Both the position numbers and the translations under genes were made by a program. From Clonostachys chloroleuca (Eukaryota > Ascomycota > Sordariomycetes > Hypocreales > Bionectriaceae): DNA of 64,000 nucleotides. The stretch spans positions 25,358,001 to 25,422,000 of the forward strand of contig JBANAY010000003.1 of the NCBI GenBank assembly GCA_037952775.1, in the 5' to 3' direction. Below, in pieces: positions 55,521 through 64,000 of this stretch. The notes below the pieces were generated by a model that saw only the letters and a program-made list of their open reading frames with translations, did no database searches and was not told the origin of the DNA. The first letter of the stretch is position 1, and the number at the start of each line of letters is the position of its first letter.

Positions 55521-58500
55521 GTCGTTGTTATGTCCGTCTGGCGTGTAAACTTTACTTTCTGCTGGCATCTAAACCTTTCACCGGGTTGGAGCCCCTTTAA
55601 CAGGACGTCCTATGTTCTGAATACGTAAATTTAGGTGGTTATAGCTCAGCTTTGCTTTGTCACTAGGCCTAGGCAGGAACTTAGGCCAATCAATAAAATA
55701 TGGTCATCCAGCTATTCAGGAATAAAAATGTGAACTGATCTATGAACTCATCCATGGTCCGAGACTGGCGCCTAAAGTAGCTACGTTTTCCTGCCAATAG
55801 CTGCCCAGGCGTATTCAATTTGCAAAAGGATGTCCGTGACGTACGTGTATACGCAATGTGATTAACTTGACACAACTCAAAGAAGCCATATCGTGAAGTG
55901 TCAGGCATCATAATACAAGGGGTGGCTCAAGCCCCGAGACATACATACAATATAGCACTACAGTCAGATTCACGAACGCATCAGATCGAGCTAAAGAATC
56001 TCCATGGCTAAATGTAGACAAGGAATGCGTGGAGGCAAATATTTATCGACCATACTGGAGAGGGCCTTCATTCAGACCGCTAAGTACAGCAGCGAGGTTC
56101 TACTTTCCCATGGCATCCCATATCTGTAGATCGATGCCAGGATCCTTCACAGTTTTACAAGTGGGGAACTAATAGCAACAGCTCGCAAGATGGATGTTCG
56201 GGAATGATAATGTAGTGACGGATCACTGTGTTAGGTTTAAAGCTCTCGGCAGTTTGCCGAGTTGGGGATATCTTCACCACCACTCCGCACGGCATACCGA
56301 TACCGCCAATAGCGTACCGCCAATAGCCAGTAGTTCTGCAAGAGCGTCTATTGATATTAAAAACGTCCCTGTACATACCCGTTCTCGAAGTGTCCATAGT
56401 GTAGTTTTCGGTCAGTCGCAGTACTGGATCGTCGTATCGTTATTTTATCGCTTTTCCTCGGACGATGTGTGTTGACGGTTGGTTGGCCGTGGCCGAGTAA
56501 GTCAGAAGACACTAGTAACATCAACTGACCAGTCATCTATAGACAGCCACCCTTCGAAATTAAACCGAAGTTGGCTCATATTCCGTAGTTGGAAGAAGAA
56601 GTGGTATGGCGGTCCTGCCTAAAACAGGAGATGGAAGGTAGCCTGTGTGGGAAGCCCCTCATTTTCTACTATGAATGCGGGAATAAAAGGCCCTGTTGAA
56701 CAAAGCTGCTCAGCTTTTCTGTCTCGTATCCAATCATGTTAATGGCCGCATGTGCAAACTGCAGGCGTAATTCTTGGCGGCGCTTCGTTGCCATCTCGCC
56801 TCCAAGTCTGCCAGACAGGGATCATACTCGGCTGCCGCCCAGCTCCTTTCCCACTGGAACCTGGAGAGTACCGCGGTTGGTTCTCTCTTTTGCCTTGCGG
56901 TTATGCCCCGTTCTGACGTTGTTTGTCAGGTACTTCGTCAGCGGACATGTCGCTTCAATGTCTTATTCGTGTTCATGGAACGTAGGAATAGATTACGGGT
57001 AAACTTACCACATTGTGGCGATATGATCAATTGGTTAGGCTGCTCGCATGAGGTAATCAAAGATACCATCTACGTAGACTCCTCACTGACGGCCAAAAGG
57101 GTGTGCGACACCCCATTAGCCCGCTTAGATTGAAGAGGCTATGTGGTGAGTGAGCATGACGCAGCCCAATGTAGTAATGAGGGGTTCCCGAATGTCCTTT
57201 ACTAAAGTCACGGGCAGCGAACTGATGATAAGGAGCAAAAACTGCCAAAACAAAATGTCTGGCTTTAGAGCGAGGGGAGAATAAGCTTAGTGCGCATGAA
57301 GGAGGGGATAGAGGGGAAAGGGCAGTTGGAGTGGCGATCTGCATAGAATACCGTATTTCTTACATGCCGATACGGTTGGCCAGATAACATGCCCCTCGCG
57401 TTCTGAGAAGCTGCCCATCAGGATTGTCGTTGCGCACACCGAGTCAGCCTTGGTTATGTGTGGGGTCCAGTGCTTTGCGTAGAGGCCTGCATGGAAAGTA
57501 AGAGCTGGCAGGCGGGCCGAGTGCAAGTGAAAGGAAGCAATAACTCCAAGCAGGCCAGCGGTAAGGGATTCAGGGCCAGTAGGATCTACGCATCCCCCGG
57601 TAGCCCTACTCCCTCCCCTGTAAGTGAAGCGGAGGACTGTGCATTGGCTCACAGCAGACAGCCAGATCTCAAGAAACTGTTGGAGGGACCAATCAAACTT
57701 GCTTTTTGTCGACTAAAAGCACGTCTCTGTAGGACCACATGACCCAAGTTCTCGCAGGTGCATATATTGACCCCCGTGTTGTGCATCAGTCCCAAGTGTA
57801 CGCGCTTGGTCCAAGCCCACTCGTTCATCCATCAGCGACATTCAGTCAAGAAAGGCCGTATGTTGAGATGCCACGCGACGCCACGCCGTGTGAATTTCGC
57901 GACTCCCGCTTGCCGTCACCAAAAGACCGATCACGACAGCAGTCAGTTTCCCGGAGTAGTTGCATCTTGGAATGCTTACTATCTCCGGATTCCCCGGTGC
58001 CAACTAGCTAAGCATGCACCAGCTGGAGGGCCCCAATGAAGAAGTGGACAGATCAGGTCTTCTTGGCAGAGCCAAACGGTGTCGGGCACGAGGGCTAGCA
58101 GAATGCCTATCAGCGAATTCACGTCAAAAGGATCATGCTTAGGCTTTGTCAGCCGGAATCTGTAATGATTAGATCATGGCGTGGGTTCCTATCTAAAAAC
58201 AAACCAGCCAAGCCCCAACGCATCCGTGTTCAGTGGTCGCGGCCAAGGGAGTGGGCGAGCTCCGTGGCAAAGGTAGCCTAAGAAGGGAATCCTGTGGCTA
58301 TGCTTTGTATGAGTGCGTGGCCACGGGCGAGGGGCCGGCCAGATCCTCACATTTTTGAGGCTCTACATCCTCAAATTTGTCACACAAAATCGATGAACAA
58401 GAAGCGGTCGATGGGGTTATTTAAATCATGTATAATATTAGGCACCGTCATCCGTTGGAAGATCTTTCTCAACTTTTAGATCCAGCTCTACCACCCTGCC

Positions 58501-58542
58501 GCTGTGCTGCTCGTAGAAGTGCATTCCCACAGAGTAGCCAAG
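55521..58542. other. 3-kb stretch with no recognised gene
   Basis: Downstream of the AA9 gene. It contains several open frames of 60-120 codons (for example 56774-57133, 57287-57652 and 57739-58011) on both strands, none with a known motif or joined exons. No AT-rich decay is seen. The last part should be the promoter of the zinc-finger gene. Confidence 0.45.
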
Positions 58543-59849
58543 ATGGCTGTCGTACTCGCTACAGTAGGCCTTTACGGAGGCCTGTCTGCCCCAGGTCGGT
58601 TGACTGGACCAAAAGCTGCTGCAAGTTGTTGGCCCCCTGCCGCCGGCACTCCGCAAGCGATCAACACCCGCTATAACGACATAAACGGGCCTCCAACGGC
58701 CCCTAACATTGCAGCTCTCACCACTCGCTTTGCCCTCTTTGGAGTGATTGGGGATTCTCTCCGTGCCCAGTGCAAGCCCACTACTGGTAGGAGTGGAATC
58801 CGCCCCTCCATCACTTTGCGAACATTGTAGCTGACCGCTCTCTTGCATTAGCGCTGGGTTCCAGTACACTCGGGCTTGGTTCTAGCCGTTTCAGCGGAAA
58901 ATACGATGCTCTTGGCCTCGATGTTACCAGCGGTTTCTATCTTACCTGCGCCCTTCAGCTGGCAAAGGCTGTGTCCGAGTCGTCTCTTAACATCAACATC
59001 TTAGAGCTCTGCTGCGAATCTGCCGGGTGGGTATCGGCGATTATCTATCACCCAGAGGGCAGCACCCCAGGACAGTACGACCGCGGTGTCCCATTGCCAC
59101 CCGCGAAGCGTCGTGCACCTCGGGGCCAGGCGAGCCAAGGCAGGGCGAAGAAGCTAGCCACCAACAATCACCACGATGAGGGCGAAGACGAAGAAGGAGA
59201 ACATCCACGACGACGCCGACCACAGCCAGAGCCAATCGACCCTACAAAACCACCCAAGCGCTATTTTGCCTGTCCCTTCTACAAGTACGATCCTGTGAGA
59301 CACTGGAGATGCTACCGCAAGTACGAATTCAGACGACCGTACGACGTTACAACCCACCTTGAACGCCTGCATGTCATCAGCGATTACTATTGCGCCAAAT
59401 GTTTCAAAGAATTCGACGATGAACGGAAATGGTGGGAGCACGACACTCATGCTTGTCTGGAAATCTCAGGCCCGGAACGCCTCTGGAAGGAGGACGTGGA
59501 TGACCTCCGTGAAATTCCGACCAGCCGTGGCACAAGTGATGCCGAAAAATGGTACTGCCTATGGGACCGCGTCTTCCCAGGAGTAGAACGTCCCAGTTCG
59601 CCGTACATGAGTGAAGGCCTTGACGAAGCACTTGCAGTGGCGCGCGAGAATGGCTGGCGTAGGCTGGAGGGAGCCCTGCCCGGCATCCTGTCTGAAAATG
59701 GATTCCCAATCGAGGATGGGGATTTGCACGCCCTTCTGGGCGACTTGGTGAACATCTTGGTTCCGGAGACCACGGCGGAAATGGCGATAACCCAACCCTA
59801 CCAGCGACCCTTTCACCGCCGTATCCTCGAGCGTTTCCAGAGCGGCTGA
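58543..59849 (+). CDS. C2H2-like zinc-finger domain protein
   Basis: The best model has two exons (58543-58786 and 58852-59849, intron 65 nt), 413 residues. The second exon is well supported: KRRAPRGQASQGRAKK looks like a nuclear localisation signal, then an acidic run, then RYFACPFYKYDPVRHWRC, RRPYDVTTHLERLH and YYCAKCFKEFDDERKWWEHD. The pattern of Cys and His is that of a family of fungal proteins with a degenerate C2H2 finger. The C-terminus has a helical Glu/Leu-rich part. It may be a DNA-binding or RNA-binding regulator, but no partner is suggested by the neighbours. The first exon rests only on the open frame and splice sites, so the start is uncertain; the second exon could begin with another 5' exon. 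Confidence 0.6.
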
Positions 59850-61303
59850 GTTCAACACTCGACTCTTTTGCACCCAACATGCGTCTCCATTGATGACTTA
59901 GCGATGGTGTGAGGCCTAGCCCCATCCATGAACTAAGATAAGCCGGTCTTCATTAGGAGCAAATTGGCAAGGTAAATAGGTAAAGGTACCTGCGTTGCAG
60001 ATGGTGGCAATCTAGCTTCATTCTTAGTGTCGGTCCGTTGTTTTCCTGTACCTTATTTGAACCTACATATGTGATTCCCTGTAAGGTAGCGCGAGTTTTT
60101 TATGTTACTTTTTCTCAGTTTGCCCGTCTTTTCCCGCAGTGACCCTAGGCATCGTGATTCGTCAGTTACGAGGTAGTACTAACCATCTGAAATGAGTAAC
60201 AAGTAATAAGGTCAGCCGTTCTTTCGTAGTGGCGCTGAACTGGATCACAGGCGTAGTATACCGATATGGAAGGGCGGTGGCAACTACCTATCTTACAGTG
60301 AGCGAGCATCTAGCTACCCGCGTTGCGTCGCAGGAAGAGGCGAATGTCCAATGACTGAGAGGCAGCATACCTTGATTGCCTCCTAAGTAGTGATCATTGG
60401 GATCGCCACCATACTAAGACCAGCAAGGGCCGGTACGGCTTGGGCTCCCCGGAGTGCTCGGCACCCAGCTTCAACCATGACGGTGTCCATTGCTTAGTTA
60501 AAGAGAGCATTTGAATTGAAACATCGGAAGTCTCAATGTATAGTTGGGTTGGTATTTGGACAGCGAAAGTTGGGAATTGGCCACAGAAGCTTGGGGATTG
60601 AAATATATAGATGTCTACTGTTGACCATCGCCTCATCGCTCGCCTTAGAAGTTTGCCTCGTTGAAATGAAGCAGTTCGCACATTCAAAATGGACATGAAA
60701 ATCATACTGAAGAGGTCTTAGCCATCGTCTTCGCCTACTCGTGGCTGCACTAGCCGCCTAACTAGAACAAATGACCACAATGTAGAGAATCACATTTGCG
60801 ACAACACATTTGGGCTCCAAATATGCGCGCCCGTCAGCACAGCCATCCATGATTGCACATGGTGATCACAAAAGTGCGCCGTTTTTATCTCTAGGCACTA
60901 ATCTATTCGAGCCTGGGCGGCCAATATTACCACAACTTGTCGTGTTGTCAGGCGCCACGCTGGCCACAGGCATACGGGCAAATAGTCACTTGTCAGGCAT
61001 TTCTCGGCTATATAAGATAGCATCAGCAATTATAGTCTCTCTATTCCCATAGCACACATATTCTAGAGCAAGACTAGTTGTAGACCTTCATTTCGAATGA
61101 ATCTAAGATTACGTAGTTACGATTCCTGTATTATAGTACTTGTCAATTGGAAAATGTAAGAGCATAATTTAACTGCTTTTCTGAAGAATTGATGTGTAGA
61201 GGGGATGTGCTTGTGCATCAATATTGCTTTCATCCGAGAGTGTTTTAAGCTCTGTGAAGTCGTCTGAGATCATTTCTTAGTGAATGTATCCAGTATCCAG
61301 CAA
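59850..61303. other. Intergenic, no gene recognised
   Basis: About 1.45 kb between convergent genes. It is balanced to mildly AT-rich. Frames at 60394-60705 and 60810-61052 are unrecognised. Confidence 0.5.
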
Positions 61304-62833
61304 TCAAGGTGTCGCTGAGTAAAGCCTCCACTGAACTATTTGCAATCCCTTGAGTGCCACAATCGATTTTTGGAATCTCTCTCCAACATTTCTCCCCCCG
61401 AATTCTGTTGGTTGAGACTGTGTTTTCAGACGCCCTTGTTGAGATATGAGCTTGTTTTCAATCTCCACATACCAACGAGGGTGTGGGCAAGAAACTGTAA
61501 CTTTGGCCCTTGGGGGTACAATCCTCTGAAGCAGACTATCAAGTTCTGGGAGAGTATTCATAGTGATGACGTCGCGATTTCGAAGGTCAAAACCAGAGGA
61601 TAAATATTCACCAGTCCAGGGATCTGTAAACTGTCTCGTCTCAACAAAGGAAATTCTGAGTTGCTGCAGGGAAGGGAAGATGAATTTCCCAGTCTCATGC
61701 GTGGATTTGACCCCAAACTTAGGAGGCAAGCCAGTGAATGCCTCACTCAGGTCCAAAACAGCTTTATCAAACACAAGATCAAGAGACGTCATCATTCCGA
61801 TGATGTTGGAGCCCAGTACATCTTGGATTCCCAGAAGAAGCACTGGAGATGATATAAAAAAGGTGTTCAACTGGGACAAGATTCCATACGTTTCCATGTA
61901 TCTATTCAAGCGAAAGCTCTGAATTAGTATGAAATCATCAACGATGCACTTGCAGATTTCAACTCACGCTTGGCGGCAGCTTAGAAGCCACCCGTAAACA
62001 CCCACAAAACACTTACTCGGCCACTCACCGGGCCACAGAGGGCAATAACCTCGCCCAGCCAGGCAACGGTCGAAATGAGGTTCATTGAAAGTTGAGCCCC
62101 AATGATTATGCCTTCGACCAAATGGGAAGCGTTTTGCCGTTGGTGGCTGTCTGTGGCATACGCAGCTAAGCCACCTCCATTTCTTCCTCTTAGTGGTGTC
62201 ATATGTAGTCTCTTCGTTCAGCGTGTCACCGTCCACGCTATAATTCTCGAAAGACAATGGCCGGATCTTGGCGTGGGCACAATAGTGATAGCGATCACCC
62301 TGTATGATTTTTGGCTGGCCCTTCATCTCATGGAATGGGTAACGAAGGCTCAAGTCCAAATGAATGGTTTGGTCGCCGAAAGCCTCCACAAGAATCATCT
62401 CCCGGATCTCGGGTGGGAGCTTCGTGAAGAATGGGCTACGGTTGGCGGTTTTGCCCATGGCGGCTCTCCCCAGCTTGACGAAGGGCGTTCGGGCGAGTTG
62501 AGCACATCGCTGTGTTGGTGTCGCCTTTTTCCCGCAAATTTGCTTTAGTTGCTGCTTTGCGCGCTTCAAGTCGCGCAGGTTGCGGTTGCGAGGAGACCAG
62601 GGATAATACAGTGACCAACGAAGTCTCCAGAAAGGGCCGTAACGACGGCCCAGTCTCTCGATGCATTCACATATCAAATCCCCCAACAACGCAAAGAATT
62701 GATCAAATTTTGCCGCTCCCGCTTCCAGCCACCGGCGAAGCTGGTTGTCTCCTTTATAGCCGAGGTCGGTGGCTAGTGTCGCATATAGGTTGCGGAGGCG
62801 CTCTTCGCGCTCTGTCTCGTTCTCTGCGTCCAT
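61304..62833 (-). CDS. DUF7730 domain-containing protein
   Basis: Two exons (62833-61968 and 61916-61304) give 492 residues; the intron starts gtgagt and ends at the AG at 61917-61918. The N-terminal 130 residues are charged and helical (ENETEREERLRNLYATLATD). The block SPFFTKLPPEIREMILVEAFG near residue 140 is the start of a DUF7730 domain, a fungal family with F-box-like N-terminus of unknown function, and GVYGWLLSCRQAF is its usual middle block. The second exon holds helices and a basic end. I chose the ATG at 62833 because the frame upstream to 62956 has only a GTG. Such proteins are often present in many copies. A role as a ubiquitin-ligase adaptor is a guess. Confidence 0.75.
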
Positions 62834-62956
62834 GCTGAGATGAATGAAGAAGGTCAACTTGCCTCCGTAAGTTGCGGTCTCAAATGATGGAGTTGGCGGA
62901 GAGGATTTTGCGGGGCTGTAGCTAAAGACGTGAGAGACGGGCAATTGGGTGTCCAC

Positions 62957-63554
62957 GCCACGATGGAGATAAAGGCCTCTAACTTAGGGGTTTAAGACAA
63001 AGATATTCTTCCTTGATTCCTAATTCCAAAGCATGAAATACCAGACTATTTCTTATATGTTGGAGCTGCAAATGACACGTGGCTATAGACTAGGCTGCCG
63101 AAATATCCTATGTTTAGGCTTCCAAATTGCATGCATTCTCTGTTTTTTTGCCATGGATGGCATCTAAACAGAGTTTGATGCCTGCAGCACTTAAAGCCCA
63201 AAGGGTGATTTGCGAAACTCGAGTGCTGGGTTCCCTGTAAGGAACAGATAATAATCAAGTCAGCAAGTGAAGGATGATTTGGCATGGGTGTGGTTTCAAT
63301 CTCAAAGATAGAGAACATTGATGCTACATACCACCTTATTCATCGCTTCTATTCTACAAATACGTATACGAAATTATAAGAACTCGTTATCACACATGGC
63401 AGCATGAATTCATCATAATCACGCCTAAGCATTTACGGCTCTATCGTCGGTCTATCCGAACCTGATGGCACACCAGATCCACGTCCTGATCGGCATTAAG
63501 AAGAGATTCATCCCTTCATGGAAGGCACCAACATGATAATTTCTCCCCACATTG
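62957..63554. other. Intergenic, no gene recognised
   Basis: About 600 bp between two minus-strand genes. No features beyond the UTRs are seen. Confidence 0.5.
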
Positions 63555-64000
63555 TCATCTAGCCATCTCCCGACGGCTGAGCTCAACAATCGAAAGGGAG
63601 AGTAGAAGGACTGCATGAATGCGAAACTTGGAAATCCAAGTTAGTAAGCGGCGATACCAGCTGACCGCATTACTCTGCTGATGACTGGCTTTGACCAGTT
63701 GTAAGCCCTGGAATTCGTGCTGCAGGGCCATGTAAGAGCGCTTTTGTTCTGCAAGCTCATTGGCGACTTTCCGATGGTCATCCCTCGCAGCGTCCCTTTC
63801 AGCCTCCATCGTCCTAATGGCATTGAGTATCACCGAGTTCTTCTTGCCAAGATCAGTCGCTTCTGATTTCATGGTGCTCATCTCCTCATTCAGGCGAGAG
63901 CACTCGGTCTCCAGATGCTGCGTCCGCTCGGTCGCCACGGCCAAATCACCGCGCAGTTGGTTGAGCTTCTCGCTAAACGCGATATTCTCAACTCTCAACT
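63555..64000 (-). CDS. Coiled-coil protein with C-terminal hydrophobic segment, partial
   Basis: The 3' part of a gene that runs off the window. The visible 147 residues are a long heptad-like coiled coil (for example LETECSRLNEEMSTMKSEATD, then NAIRTMEAERDAARDD), followed by WYRRLLTWISKFRIHAVLLL. The single hydrophobic stretch near the end (AVLLLSLSIVELS) could be a tail anchor or an amphipathic helix. The product cannot be named. The start lies beyond 64000. Confidence 0.5.
   Translation of the reverse strand, partial: LRVENIAFSEKLNQLRGDLAVATERTQHLETECSRLNEEMSTMKSEATDLGKKNSVILNAIRTMEAERDAARDDHRKVANELAEQKRSYMALQHEFQGLQLVKASHQQSNAVSWYRRLLTWISKFRIHAVLLLSLSIVELSRREMAR

Noticed and set aside
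55634..55700. tRNA-like A-box (GGTTATAGCTCAG)
   Set aside because: No B-box (GGTTCRANNCC) follows at the right distance and no cloverleaf can be drawn.
56736..57133. Overlapping 88- and 119-codon plus frames
   Set aside because: No motif, no plausible introns, and overlapping frames with similar quality suggest chance.
1..64000. CRISPR array or prokaryotic-style operons
   Set aside because: No regularly spaced repeats. Genes have spliceosomal introns and single promoters, so the sequence is fungal.

Overview
The window looks like nuclear DNA of a filamentous ascomycete (Pezizomycotina; an Aspergillus/Penicillium-like Eurotiomycete is my best guess, by inference only). The reasons are short GT..AG introns of about 48-105 nt, typical fungal families (Zn2Cys6/Fungal_trans_2 regulator, fungal rhodopsin-like membrane protein, DUF7730, DUF6546-like F-box protein, GH62, AA9+CBM1, lipoxygenase, Mir/Sit-type siderophore transporter), and a Fot1/pogo transposon whose stop codons look like repeat-induced point mutation (RIP). 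I see no rRNA, tRNA, CRISPR array, PKS or NRPS.

Layout. 1-3.6 kb: empty, then a Zn2Cys6 regulator on the minus strand. 4.7-5.8 kb: secreted PAF-acetylhydrolase-like esterase. 5.8-10.5 kb: gene-poor, with one possible broken secreted peptide. 10.6-15.3 kb: rhodopsin-like membrane protein, acyl-protein-thioesterase-like hydrolase, and hexapeptide sugar O-acetyltransferase. 15.6-17.3 kb: F-box protein with frame breaks. 18.3-20.3 kb: thiolase-like protein with two frameshifts. 20.4-21.1 kb: phosphoglycerate-mutase-family protein. 21.9-22.15 kb: a 244-bp fold-back inverted repeat. 23.2-26.2 kb: GRE2-like reductase and acyl-CoA dehydrogenase. 28.1-29.5 kb: fatty acid desaturase. 30.2-31.0 kb: unknown membrane protein. 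32.1-33.6 kb: secreted M28 leucine aminopeptidase. 35.8-38.1 kb: intracellular lipoxygenase. 38.4-39.5 kb: AT-rich repeat-bearing island. 39.6-42.8 kb: SAM methyltransferase and MFS alpha-glucoside-type sugar transporter. 44.0-45.84 kb: the Fot1/pogo element. 47.8-51.0 kb: two decaying genes (siderophore transporter, nucleotidyltransferase). 52.0-55.5 kb: secreted GH62 arabinofuranosidase and AA9 LPMO with CBM1. 58.5-59.8 kb: C2H2-like zinc-finger protein. 61.3-62.8 kb: DUF7730 protein. 63.6 kb to the edge: a coiled-coil, tail-anchored-looking protein, cut by the window.

How the genes may work together. Between 18 and 38 kb sit a thiolase-like protein, a short-chain-type reductase, an acyl-CoA dehydrogenase, a desaturase that would make polyunsaturated C18 acids and a lipoxygenase that would oxygenate them. 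This is a possible lipid/oxylipin neighbourhood, though the genes are well spaced, in mixed orientation, and one is broken. GH62 and AA9 form a small plant-cell-wall-degrading pair, with a GGCTAAA (XlnR/Xyr1-type) box just upstream of GH62. The stretch from 44 to 51 kb combines a RIP-mutated transposon with two damaged genes and looks like a decaying, accessory segment. Exon coordinates below were worked out by hand from frame, splice sites and family resemblance; no database search was run.
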